Source: Bacteroidota bacterium (GTDB lineage Bacteria > Bacteroidota > Bacteroidia > Bacteroidales > P3). From it: a DNA stretch of 64,000 nt. Location: the NCBI GenBank assembly GCA_017860275.1, contig JAFNAQ010000009.1, positions 62,001-126,000 on the forward strand, written 5' to 3'. Shown piece by piece: positions 26,120 to 34,561 of this stretch. A program made the position numbers and the translations under genes. Each line of letters begins with the position of its first letter. The stretch's first letter is position 1. The notes under the pieces are model-generated. The model had not been told where the DNA came from. It saw only the letters and a program-made list of their open reading frames with translations, and searched no databases.

Positions 26120-27409
26120 CTAGGTGTGTAAAATAAATTTACTGATTAGTATAAATACCCCTGCTCCTGCAAAATAACCTAATAATGCCCACAAAGAAAT
26201 TTTCTTTAAGTACCAGATAAAGTCTATCTTTTCCATTCCCATTACGGCAACTCCCGCAGCAGAACCGATAATTAATATACTGCCACCTGTTCCTGCGCAA
26301 TAAGCAAGGAATTCCCAAAAGGCTCCATCTTGTGCAAAATGACCTACCTCTGCAATTGGATACATACCCATTGCTGCTGCAACCAAAGGAACATTATCTA
26401 TAATTGATGATAATAAACCAATGATTATATTAATTATATATATGTCTCCTAATTTATCAAGCGACTTTGAAAGTAATTCTAAGTGTCCTGCTGTTTGCAA
26501 TGCTGCAACAGCCATCAAAATTCCTAAGAAGAAAAGAACAGAAGATGTATCAACCTTTCTTAGAATTGCATTTACGTTTAATTTTGTATAGTTATCTTCA
26601 TTTGCAACGTGCATAATTTCAGTAATAACCCACATTAATCCAAGTCCAAATAATATACCCATATAAGGAGGAAGATGAGTTATTGTCTTAAAGATTGGAA
26701 CAAATAATAATGAACCAATTCCTATGAAAAATATTAAATTACTTTGTTTATTTGATATAACAACTGGGTTCCCTACACTATCATTTGCCTCTGGTCTTTT
26801 TACATCTCCTTTTAAGACAAATGTAATTGCTGTTAAAGGCACTAACAATGAAACTAAGCTCGGAATAAAGGTTTCAACAATAATCATTCCTGCTGTTATG
26901 TTTCCTTTTATCCATAACATAATTGTTGTTACATCTCCTATTGGTGACCATGCGCCACCTGCATTTGCGGCAAGAATAACCATACCTGCAAAGAACCAAC
27001 GTTCTTGTTTATTATCTATTAGCTTTCTTAATAATGCTACCATTACAATTGCAGTGGTAAGATTGTCAAGAACTGCTGACATAAAGAATGTCAAAATACT
27101 AATAATCCATAATAACTTTCTTTTGTTGGTTGTCTTGATTTTATCAGTGATAATACTGAACCCTTCATGACGATCAACAATTTCTACAATTGTCATTGCA
27201 CCTAATAGGAAGAATAGTATCTCAGATGTTTCTCCAAGATGTTCTACCAAAAGATTATGCTCAAATCCTGGACCAAAAACAGAAAATACAGTCCAAATTA
27301 CAACTGCTAACAATAATGCCGTGGCAGACTTGTTAATCTTGATTGGATGTTCCAAGGCTATCATTGCATAACCAAGAATAAAAATGATAATCATTAATGT
27401 AAAATACAT
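26120..27409 (-). CDS. nhaD: NhaD-family sodium/proton antiporter
   Basis: This 429-residue protein is strongly hydrophobic with about 11-12 membrane segments. It has the conserved ion-transporter motifs LDNLTTAIVMVALLRKL and AANAGGAWSPIGDVTTIMLW, and the mirrored SSIIDNVPLVAAAMGMYP, which form the ion site of the NhaD/ArsB group. The reaction is Na+ (or Li+) export for H+ import across the inner membrane. The gene ends a minus-strand cluster 54 bases after yidC and has its own terminator. Confidence 0.9.
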   Translation of the reverse strand: MYFTLMIIIFILGYAMIALEHPIKINKSATALLLAVVIWTVFSVFGPGFEHNLLVEHLGETSEILFFLLGAMTIVEIVDRHEGFSIITDKIKTTNKRKLLWIISILTFFMSAVLDNLTTAIVMVALLRKLIDNKQERWFFAGMVILAANAGGAWSPIGDVTTIMLWIKGNITAGMIIVETFIPSLVSLLVPLTAITFVLKGDVKRPEANDSVGNPVVISNKQSNLIFFIGIGSLLFVPIFKTITHLPPYMGILFGLGLMWVITEIMHVANEDNYTKLNVNAILRKVDTSSVLFFLGILMAVAALQTAGHLELLSKSLDKLGDIYIINIIIGLLSSIIDNVPLVAAAMGMYPIAEVGHFAQDGAFWEFLAYCAGTGGSILIIGSAAGVAVMGMEKIDFIWYLKKISLWALLGYFAGAGVFILISKFILHT

Positions 27410-27463
27410 AGGCTTAAATTTTTAATTTATAAATAATATATGTTTGGTATATAATTCTTTGTC

Positions 27464-29389
27464 CTATTTTTTATTTTTTTGTCTTTGTTCAACAAGAGTT
27501 TTGTTTTGTTTTTCAAGCGCTTCAATTCTTTCTTGCCATTTCGATTTCTTCATTGGTTTGTTAGAATTAGCCTTAAGTGTATCTAATACCTTTTGTTCGT
27601 TGATTGTCTTTTTAATCATCCATACTTGAATGAAAGTGAAACACATTGAAACAAAATAATAGTAATTCAATGCAGCAGAGAAGCTATTCAACATAAATAG
27701 CATCATAATAGGCATAATATACATCATTGTCTTCATTCCTGGCATTGAGTTTGTACCTTGTTGTTGTTGCATTGTCATCTTAGTATAGAAAACTTGTGCA
27801 ACTGTCATAAGAAGACAGAACAAACTAACGTGAGAACCATAGAAAGGAATAGTAAAAGGAAGGCTTAGGATTGAATCATAACTTGAAAGGTCATCAGCCC
27901 AAAGGAAAGACCTTTGACGAAGCTCTATAGATGCTGGGAAGAATCTAAACATCGCCACAAGTATTGGGAACTGAAGAATCATTGGCAAACATCCTGCCAT
28001 TGGATTTATACCTGCTCTCTTATAAAGTCCCATTACTGCCTTTTGTTTTTCTAAGGCTTGGTCTTGCTTTGGATACTTCTCACTTATCTTTTGAATCTCT
28101 GGTTGAATAACCTTCATCTTTGCCGATGAAGAGAATGATTTATATGCTAGTGGGAAAAGAACAATCTTAACTAATATAGTAAGAACAAGAATAATTATAC
28201 CCATATTCCAACCAAATTGGCTCAAAAAGTCAAACACTGGAATAATTGCAAAACGATTAACCCATTGTAAAAGGAAGAATCCCCAACCAAGTGGAATGAT
28301 TTTCTCCATATCAATATCATAGTCGCTAACAACATTATATTTATTAGGACCATAGAAGAAATCCATTGAGTAAACATAGTTTTGCTTATCAGCATCGAAA
28401 GGAAGAGAAATTGTCGATTTCATCGTTCTTAGGTAAGAAGAATCCTTAACAGATGGTTTGTTTTCTGTGATAGTTTGCATTTGAGCAGACTTGAATTGCT
28501 CTGTTTTTGCAATAATTGCAGCTGAGAAGAATTGTTGTTTCAAAGAAATCCACTTTATTTCAAAGTCTTCAGATTTCTTATCATCTGTACCATTTTCCTT
28601 TAAATAGTCAACCTCTTTCTTATCTTCTTTTTGGAACATATAATAGATAGAAGAGTTCTTTCTTTCAACCTCTTTATCTTTTTCTTGTTTGTTTAGCTCT
28701 GCCGACCATGCAAACTCAACGAAGCTTTGGTCAGTTATTATCCCCTTTAAATTATTAAAGGCAATATCATAACCTACTCTATAATCATTCCCTCTAATTA
28801 TATATCTAAACTCAAGTGATGAATTAGGAAGACTATCAACCTTTGCTCTAAAAATAATTACTAAAGAATCATTTCCAGTTACCTTGATTGGTTTTGTGAT
28901 ATCTTTGTTTGCTGCAATAGGCTCGAAATATAAATCTTCAGTACGAAGAATGTTTTGTCCCACAGAAAGATTTAAGCCGTAACTGTTACCATTGTTTGTA
29001 AACAATACAACAGGTTTCTTGTGATATGTCTTATATTCTTTTAATACAACTTGTTCAACAATACCTCCAAGAGTAGAAAAATTAATATCTAAGAAATCAT
29101 TAGATACTTTTATTGTCCTCTTCTGCCCTTGAGCACAAGATGCAAACCCTCCATATTGTAGTGGGTCAATTGCATTTGATAATGAATCTTGTATTGAATC
29201 ATTTGCAATAGTTTTTACTTTTTCAACTTCTTTACTTTCTTTTGCTGCTGCCTGCGCAATGGCTGCTATTGAATCTTGTTTACGCTTTTGAGCCACTCTT
29301 TCTTCTTCAGAAGGTGCTGATAAAATTCCATATCCAATAAATACTGCAAAAATCAGTACTAAACCAATAAGTGTCTTTTTGTCTAACAT
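27464..29389 (-). CDS. yidC: Membrane protein insertase YidC
   Basis: The 641-residue protein inserts and folds inner-membrane proteins. It has an N-terminal membrane anchor (TLIGLVLIFAVFIGYGIL), a large periplasmic domain (about residues 60-370) of the Gram-negative type, and a C-terminal 60-kDa inner-membrane core (GWNMGIIILVLTILVKIVLFPLAY, INPMAGCLPMILQFPILVAMF, and MPIMMLFMLNSFSAALNYYYFVS) with the positively charged tail. The length is typical for Bacteroidota. Confidence 0.96.
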   Translation of the reverse strand: MLDKKTLIGLVLIFAVFIGYGILSAPSEEERVAQKRKQDSIAAIAQAAAKESKEVEKVKTIANDSIQDSLSNAIDPLQYGGFASCAQGQKRTIKVSNDFLDINFSTLGGIVEQVVLKEYKTYHKKPVVLFTNNGNSYGLNLSVGQNILRTEDLYFEPIAANKDITKPIKVTGNDSLVIIFRAKVDSLPNSSLEFRYIIRGNDYRVGYDIAFNNLKGIITDQSFVEFAWSAELNKQEKDKEVERKNSSIYYMFQKEDKKEVDYLKENGTDDKKSEDFEIKWISLKQQFFSAAIIAKTEQFKSAQMQTITENKPSVKDSSYLRTMKSTISLPFDADKQNYVYSMDFFYGPNKYNVVSDYDIDMEKIIPLGWGFFLLQWVNRFAIIPVFDFLSQFGWNMGIIILVLTILVKIVLFPLAYKSFSSSAKMKVIQPEIQKISEKYPKQDQALEKQKAVMGLYKRAGINPMAGCLPMILQFPILVAMFRFFPASIELRQRSFLWADDLSSYDSILSLPFTIPFYGSHVSLFCLLMTVAQVFYTKMTMQQQQGTNSMPGMKTMMYIMPIMMLFMLNSFSAALNYYYFVSMCFTFIQVWMIKKTINEQKVLDTLKANSNKPMKKSKWQERIEALEKQNKTLVEQRQKNKK

Positions 29390-29421
29390 ATTTTTATTTC
29401 TTTTTTCAAAATTACAAGCTA

Positions 29422-29429
29422 CAAAGGTA
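29422..29429 (-). promoter_or_regulatory. Possible -7 box of yidC
   Basis: TACCTTTG lies 32 bases before the yidC ATG; a second match, TAATTTTG, lies closer. Neither has a clear -33 element. Confidence 0.4.
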
Positions 29430-29436
29430 ATAAAAA

Positions 29437-29868
29437 TTATTTGTTTAGCAATTTCATTGCAAAATGTGGAATATTAGCTTCATAGAAACGTTCTCCATAT
29501 TTCTCAAATCCAAAGTTCTCATAGAAGCTAATAACCTGTTCTTGAGAATTTAAATATATTGGCAAACCCATAGTCATTATATCATTTAATACAAATTCTA
29601 CCATTTGTTTTCCAAAATCTCTGCCTCGATATTCTTTCAAAACAGCTACTCTTTCAATTTTTATCTTTTCATTATTTATCCTCCATCGCAAAGTTCCAAC
29701 TGCTTTGTTATCATCAAACACAAGATAGTATTCACAGTTATACTCAGAATCGTCCCATTCCTCATCCTCAGGACAATTTTGTTCATTCACAAATACTTCT
29801 TTGCGAATATTCATAACCTCTTGCATCAAGGTTTCATCATTCTTGTCTACATGAATTAGTTTTGTCAT
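29437..29868 (-). CDS. GNAT-family N-acetyltransferase
   Basis: The 143-residue protein has the acetyl-CoA binding motif RVAVLKEYRGRDFGKQMVEFV and the strand FYENFGFEKYGERF. The N-terminus VFVNEQNCPEDEEWDD resembles the ElaA-like subgroup. The acceptor cannot be told. It lies 7 bases after the MATE gene in a four-gene operon. Confidence 0.88.
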   Translation of the reverse strand: MTKLIHVDKNDETLMQEVMNIRKEVFVNEQNCPEDEEWDDSEYNCEYYLVFDDNKAVGTLRWRINNEKIKIERVAVLKEYRGRDFGKQMVEFVLNDIMTMGLPIYLNSQEQVISFYENFGFEKYGERFYEANIPHFAMKLLNK

Positions 29869-29875
29869 AATAATA

Positions 29876-31180
29876 TTATTTTGAAAATATCAACTTTTTT
29901 GAAAAATACCACGAAAGAAAACTCCTAATACTTAAATATAGTATAAACCCTAGCCATAAAGCAGAGTTACCTAAGATGCCCGATAAAGAAAAGTACACAA
30001 TAAAAAAGGTTGCTGAGGCAATAAACATTACGTTTCTCATTATTGAAGAGGCCGTAAGTCCAATTAATATTCCATCATAGAGAAAAGCCAAGAAACCTGT
30101 TAGTGGAATAATCAGTGTCCAATAAAAACTATCTCTTGAAGCAAGTATAATATCTTCTTTATTTGTAAGTAGTCTTAGAATATTCTGACCAAAGAAGGTA
30201 TAACCTATCATAAAAAAAACGCTAATACCTAATCCCCATCCAATAAGATATTTTACAACCTTTTTTAAGTTTACTCTATCCTTTGCTCCGTAATATCTAC
30301 CTGCTAAGCTTTCTGCTGTATAGGCAAAGCCATCCATAAAATAACTGAATATAGTAAAAAGCTGCATAAGTAAGGCATTCACAGCAAGGGTTGGATAGTC
30401 AAACTTAGACGAAGCTATAGTAAAATATGTTGTAACTAAAACTAGACATAGGGTACGAAGGAATATATCTGAATTTATCTTGAAAAACAACTTCATTTCT
30501 TCCCACTGAAGACTTTCTTTAATGTTTATGTATTTCTTAAGTTTAGAGTATTTCAAGAGCCAAATAGTAATAGTGGTTATTAGTCCTCCATATTGTGCAA
30601 TCAAAGTGCCCCAAGCAACACCCTCAATCTTCATCCCAAAATAAAGAACAAATATAAGACTAAAGACTATATTTAAAACATTGATAAATATAGAAATCCA
30701 CATAGGACTCTTAGCATCTTGCATGCCAATAAACCATCCTTTAAGAGCATACATACCTAGTGTTGCAGGTGCAGCCCATATAAGAATTGAGAAGTAACGC
30801 ATCGCTAAATCCCATACTCCATTATTATTCTCAATCAATAATTTGGTTAAGAGAGAGATTGGGTATTGAAGTATTATCAATATTAAAGATATAATAATTG
30901 CTATCGATAATGCTCTGGTAAGAATATTCATTGATTCTTTTAAATTTCTTGCACCATAAGCCTGAGCAGTAAAGCCCGATGTTCCAAGTCTTAGAAAACC
31001 AAAATTCCAGTAAATGAAGTTAAATATCATTGTTCCTACTGCAATACCTCCAATATAGTCTAGCCTTGAGCTTCCAACATCTAAATGTCCAACAATAGCA
31101 GTATCGACCATTCCAAGAAGAGGAACAGTAATATTTGTAATAATACTAGGTAAGGCTAAACGAAGAATTTTCCTATTCAT
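29876..31180 (-). CDS. MATE-family multidrug/sodium exporter
   Basis: The 434-residue protein has the family's 12-segment plan, with PSIITNITVPLLGMVDTAIVGHL at the start and a second half that repeats it. The family exports drugs or metabolites in exchange for Na+ or H+. The start is placed at the ATG at 31180, giving MNRKILRLALPSII; a longer in-frame start at 31249 would use TTG and lie inside the upstream gene. The start overlaps the upstream gene by 8 bases. Confidence 0.9.
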   Translation of the reverse strand: MNRKILRLALPSIITNITVPLLGMVDTAIVGHLDVGSSRLDYIGGIAVGTMIFNFIYWNFGFLRLGTSGFTAQAYGARNLKESMNILTRALSIAIIISLILIILQYPISLLTKLLIENNNGVWDLAMRYFSILIWAAPATLGMYALKGWFIGMQDAKSPMWISIFINVLNIVFSLIFVLYFGMKIEGVAWGTLIAQYGGLITTITIWLLKYSKLKKYINIKESLQWEEMKLFFKINSDIFLRTLCLVLVTTYFTIASSKFDYPTLAVNALLMQLFTIFSYFMDGFAYTAESLAGRYYGAKDRVNLKKVVKYLIGWGLGISVFFMIGYTFFGQNILRLLTNKEDIILASRDSFYWTLIIPLTGFLAFLYDGILIGLTASSIMRNVMFIASATFFIVYFSLSGILGNSALWLGFILYLSIRSFLSWYFSKKLIFSK

Positions 31181-31916
31181 CCTTATGCTTTGCCAAACCA
31201 AAAAGTCTTTTGAAATAAGGCAGATGCCACAGAATATGAATAATTGCAATTAATGTCATTGCTATTCCAAATTCGACATGGAGTTTAAGATTAATAAGAT
31301 AAAAACATATTAGAACACCATAATTCAATTGAATAACTAGTAAGAAACCAAGCAGACAAGACATAAGAAATGTTATTAGCAAAAGGAAATTCCAAATCTT
31401 GCGATGACTTGCTTTTCTTAGAACATTTCTTTTTACAAGAAACATTGTAAAGAAATAAGCTAAGAGGGTAATAATAGTTATTGATACTAGGCGATACGGT
31501 TTTTCTTTTACTTCAGTATTAACTTCATCAACAATAACTTCTTCTTGCTCCGTTGCTTTTTTACTAGCAACCTTTGCATCCATGTTTTGAAGCTCATCAT
31601 CATTCTCAACTGGAACAGATATTGTCTCTGTTGTAATTGATTCCGAAATACTATGAGCAGTTGATGTTAAATCTACTACAGGTTGTTTTTCCTGAACTTG
31701 ATTCTTTGAATCTATTGTAGTTTTTTCTCCCTTTGTTTGAGATTTTTGTTTAGAATTAATTGGAGTACCAATATCACACAATTCATCTCCATTTTCATCA
31801 ACAAAACGACCACACTCGCCGTAGCAAGTAGTTTTATTCTTAGGACATTTTACTTGTGCCTGAGAAAAAGAACAAACAAAAAGTATTGATAAAAAAACAA
31901 CAAACCTAAGCCTCAT
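31173..31916 (-). CDS. Membrane protein with Cys-rich N-terminus and cytochrome b-like C-terminus
   Basis: This 247-residue protein has a signal peptide (MRLRFVVFLSILFVCSFSQAQ), a small motif CPKNKTTCYGECGRFVDENG (Cys near residues 24, 31, 35 and 47), a long Lys/Glu-rich linker, and four hydrophobic segments from residue 145. The last segments contain His residues (ASHRKIWNF, NLKLHVEFG, IAIIHILWH) in an arrangement typical of haem b ligands in small cytochrome-like (DUF4405-type) membrane proteins. The role is not known. It lies between a flavin oxidoreductase and a MATE transporter gene, 18 bases after the former. Confidence 0.72.
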   Translation of the reverse strand: MRLRFVVFLSILFVCSFSQAQVKCPKNKTTCYGECGRFVDENGDELCDIGTPINSKQKSQTKGEKTTIDSKNQVQEKQPVVDLTSTAHSISESITTETISVPVENDDELQNMDAKVASKKATEQEEVIVDEVNTEVKEKPYRLVSITIITLLAYFFTMFLVKRNVLRKASHRKIWNFLLLITFLMSCLLGFLLVIQLNYGVLICFYLINLKLHVEFGIAMTLIAIIHILWHLPYFKRLFGLAKHKDE

Positions 31917-31934
31917 AGTAGAAAAAAGAAAAAG

Positions 31935-33029
31935 TTATATCACAGCTAATCTCAGTCTTTGAACAAGATAATTTTCAAATTCTTCTTTTATTTTTGCAAA
32001 AGTTTCTTTTACAGTAATAATTTTTTCAGCCCTATAAGCATTTACCCCTGCAAAAGCATAACCCTTATCCATATTGCCTTTGTATGCATTGTAAAGAGCC
32101 AACATAATACAATATGGACTATTTTCAATATTACAAGTCTTTATACAATGGAAAGGACAAGACTTTGGTTGTGTCTCCCCTCTTTTAACCTTATCCAAAA
32201 ACTCGTTATTGATTGCCCTACCAGGCATACCAACAGGACTTTGGATAATAGTCAAATCTTCTTCTTTTGCTTGAATATAAAGATTTTTGAATTCTTCTGA
32301 AGCATCACATTCTACTGTAGTAACAAACCTTGACCCCATTTGTACACCAGAGGCACCGAGTTCAAGCATTTTTGCAATGTCTTCACCTGTATATACTCCT
32401 CCTGCTGCAATAACAGGTATCTTCTTATCATATTTTTCTTCGTAGAACTTAACCTCCTCAACAATTTGAGGTAAAAGATGTTCTAACGTAAAATTTTCAT
32501 TTGATATTTGTTCTATCTTATATCCTAGATGTCCTCCTGCTTTTGGTCCTTCAACCACAATAGCATCTGGAAGATAATTATATAGATTACTCCATTTATC
32601 GCAAATGATTTTAGTTGCCCTTGCCGAAGAAACAATAGGTACTAACTTTGTTTTAGAACCTTTTGTAAGATATTTTGGGAGATCAAGTGGTAAGCCAGCA
32701 CCTGAGAAAATAATATCTATTTTTTCAGAAATAGCTGTTTCAACCATATCAGCAAAATTTGTCATTGCAACCATTATATTGACTCCAATAATTCCACTTG
32801 CCTTTGATTTTGCTATACGGATTTCTTCTTTTAGACCTAAAATACTTGCTTGAATATAATCTGAAGATAAATTTCTATAATAAAGGCCTAAGCCAGCAGA
32901 TGAAATAACTCCAATCCCACCCTCATTAGCAACGGCAGAAGCAAGTCCAGATAGAGATACCCCAACACCCATTCCTCCTTGAACAATAGGTACATTTGCA
33001 ACTAAATTGCCAATTCTTAGATTTTTCAT
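31935..33029 (-). CDS. NAD(P)H-dependent flavin oxidoreductase, nitronate monooxygenase/FabK family
   Basis: The 364-residue TIM-barrel protein binds FMN. It has VPIVQGGMGVGVSLSGLASAV at the start, a KAGGHLG segment with the conserved His, and VIAAGGVYTGEDIAKMLELGASGVQMGSRF, the FMN phosphate motif. Near residue 290 is a C-x3-C-x3-C run (CPFHCIKTC) with a further Cys (SPYC), not part of classical nitronate monooxygenases. The family includes nitronate monooxygenase and enoyl-ACP reductase FabK; which one this is cannot be decided. It heads an operon of four genes and its promoter abuts that of comF. Confidence 0.85.
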   Translation of the reverse strand: MKNLRIGNLVANVPIVQGGMGVGVSLSGLASAVANEGGIGVISSAGLGLYYRNLSSDYIQASILGLKEEIRIAKSKASGIIGVNIMVAMTNFADMVETAISEKIDIIFSGAGLPLDLPKYLTKGSKTKLVPIVSSARATKIICDKWSNLYNYLPDAIVVEGPKAGGHLGYKIEQISNENFTLEHLLPQIVEEVKFYEEKYDKKIPVIAAGGVYTGEDIAKMLELGASGVQMGSRFVTTVECDASEEFKNLYIQAKEEDLTIIQSPVGMPGRAINNEFLDKVKRGETQPKSCPFHCIKTCNIENSPYCIMLALYNAYKGNMDKGYAFAGVNAYRAEKIITVKETFAKIKEEFENYLVQRLRLAVI

Positions 33030-33040
33030 TTATTTATATA

Positions 33041-33056
33041 TATATTTGCAAAGATA
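33041..33056. promoter_or_regulatory. Back-to-back divergent -7 boxes (comF and flavin oxidoreductase)
   Basis: The 16 bases TATATTTGCAAAGATA contain TATATTTG on the plus strand (33041-33048) and, abutting it, TATCTTTG on the minus strand (33049-33056). One serves comF (start 33080) and the other the flavin oxidoreductase (start 33029). No convincing -33 element was seen for either. Confidence 0.55.
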
Positions 33057-33079
33057 GTGTAATATATAAGATAACCTAT

Positions 33080-33769
33080 ATGATTAACATTTTTTCTGTA
33101 ATGATTCACACCCTTCTGCCTCGTTATTGTTATGGCTGTGAGGACGTTTTGGTAGAAGCAGAAGAAGTGATTTGTTTGGATTGTTTATTAGAATTAAACA
33201 AAACTCATAACCTTCACGAAACAGAAAGCGAATTAACGAAAAAAGTATCCTTTAGTTTTAATGTCGAAAATGCTGTTTCTTTCATATATTTTGATTCCGA
33301 CTCAATAGCACGAAAACTTATTCATAGGTTTAAATACGAAGAAGATATAATAATAGGAAAGTATCTCACAAGACTTTTCTGCCAAGAGCTAAAGCAAAAA
33401 GATTGGATTAAAGACATTGATTATATAATCCCTCTTCCCCTGCATTGGCTTAAAAAAGTAAAAAGAGGATACAACCAATCAGAAATTATATCAAATATCA
33501 TTGGAAAAGAATTTGACATTAAGGTCAAAACGAATTATTTGAAGAGGATTAAGTACACACAAAGTCAGACAAAGAAATCAAGAGAAAAACGCTGGGACAA
33601 TGTAAAAGGAATATTTAGAGTAATAAATCAAGACAAACTAAAGAATAAACACATACTCTTAGTAGACGATATAGTAACCACAGGTTCCTCAATATACTCC
33701 TGCATAAATGAACTCTCAAAAGTAGAAGGAATAAAAATCTCAGTCCTAACCCTAGCCTCAACAAATTAA
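33080..33769 (+). CDS. comF: ComF-family phosphoribosyltransferase-like protein
   Basis: The 229-residue protein belongs to the ComF/GntX family. It has an N-terminal zinc-binding double CxxC (CYGC ... CLDC), the region LIHRFKYEEDIIIGKYL and the PRPP-binding motif ILLVDDIVTTGSSIY. Family members are needed for DNA uptake in competent bacteria, but they occur widely without competence. The frame is open to 32996 (a TTG inside the divergent gene); the ATG at 33080 is preferred since it lies after the -7 box at 33041. An in-frame ATG at 33101 is also possible. Confidence 0.88.
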   Translation: MINIFSVMIHTLLPRYCYGCEDVLVEAEEVICLDCLLELNKTHNLHETESELTKKVSFSFNVENAVSFIYFDSDSIARKLIHRFKYEEDIIIGKYLTRLFCQELKQKDWIKDIDYIIPLPLHWLKKVKRGYNQSEIISNIIGKEFDIKVKTNYLKRIKYTQSQTKKSREKRWDNVKGIFRVINQDKLKNKHILLVDDIVTTGSSIYSCINELSKVEGIKISVLTLASTN

Positions 33770-33829
33770 ACCTTATTTGATAAATAATTATTTATAGACA
33801 AGATTCCTTGAAAAAGCACAATAATAACA

Positions 33830-34480
33830 TTACCATTTAGTATCATCATTTATTATATCATCTAAATCCAATTCATTAATATTGACCCCATACCTCTTGG
33901 CTTCTGACTGTAAAAAGGTGTAATAATCATTATATTCTTGAGTGACAATAACTCCTTTTTTTAAAATTTCTGGCAGCTTCCTGAAGGACACCTTACCTCT
34001 TTTCATTGATATATATTCATTGTTTATATCAAGCATAAATAAGTATATATGTGGATTTTCAGAATAAATCCCTGCTGTTATGTATTTCTTAACTTCATTT
34101 GCTCCTACTTTATCATACAAAAACATAGCTTGCTCTAGCATGTATTCAAATTGAAGTAAGAACCCCAAATCTAATTTTGATGATTCTATAATTTTTGTAT
34201 TCTCTCTTATAGAGTGAATAAAGAAAATTATATAAACCCATGTGAATTTAGTCCCAAAATATATATTTCCATTATCTACTTTAGTTAACCTTTGCCCTTG
34301 ATATGCTTTTCTAACATTATAATTAAAATTTGAAATAATCTTACTTCTTGATATATAGGAGTCGTTATTTAATTCATCACCCCAAAGATTATCAATAATA
34401 TCGTGAATAGTTGTCAAGTCGTTATAATCACCCCATAATTCTATTCCAAGACCATTTTTTGTTGGTAGAATGTAAAACAT
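33830..34480 (-). CDS. Uncharacterised protein downstream of the ABC-3C genes
   Basis: This 216-residue protein begins with MFYILPTKNGLGIELWGDYNDL. I associate this opening with an uncharacterised family (possibly DUF6904), but this is from memory and not verified. It has no signal peptide, membrane segment or known catalytic motif; the rest is mixed helix and strand with an acidic C-terminus (NINELDLDDIINDDTKW). It lies 81 bases after the ATPase gene on the same strand with no terminator visible in the gap, so it may be a fourth member of the locus. Base composition is very AT-rich like its neighbours. Confidence 0.6.
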   Translation of the reverse strand: MFYILPTKNGLGIELWGDYNDLTTIHDIIDNLWGDELNNDSYISRSKIISNFNYNVRKAYQGQRLTKVDNGNIYFGTKFTWVYIIFFIHSIRENTKIIESSKLDLGFLLQFEYMLEQAMFLYDKVGANEVKKYITAGIYSENPHIYLFMLDINNEYISMKRGKVSFRKLPEILKKGVIVTQEYNDYYTFLQSEAKRYGVNINELDLDDIINDDTKW

Positions 34481-34561
34481 AAATTTATATATTAGTTTAT
34501 AATAAGCTTCTTCATATAATAGTTTTTATAAAGTTAGTGAATTATAATTTTTTAGTCTCTT

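Noticed and set aside
31181-31249. Longer MATE start at 31249
   Set aside because: Uses TTG inside the upstream gene; the ATG at 31180 gives the family start with an 8-base overlap.
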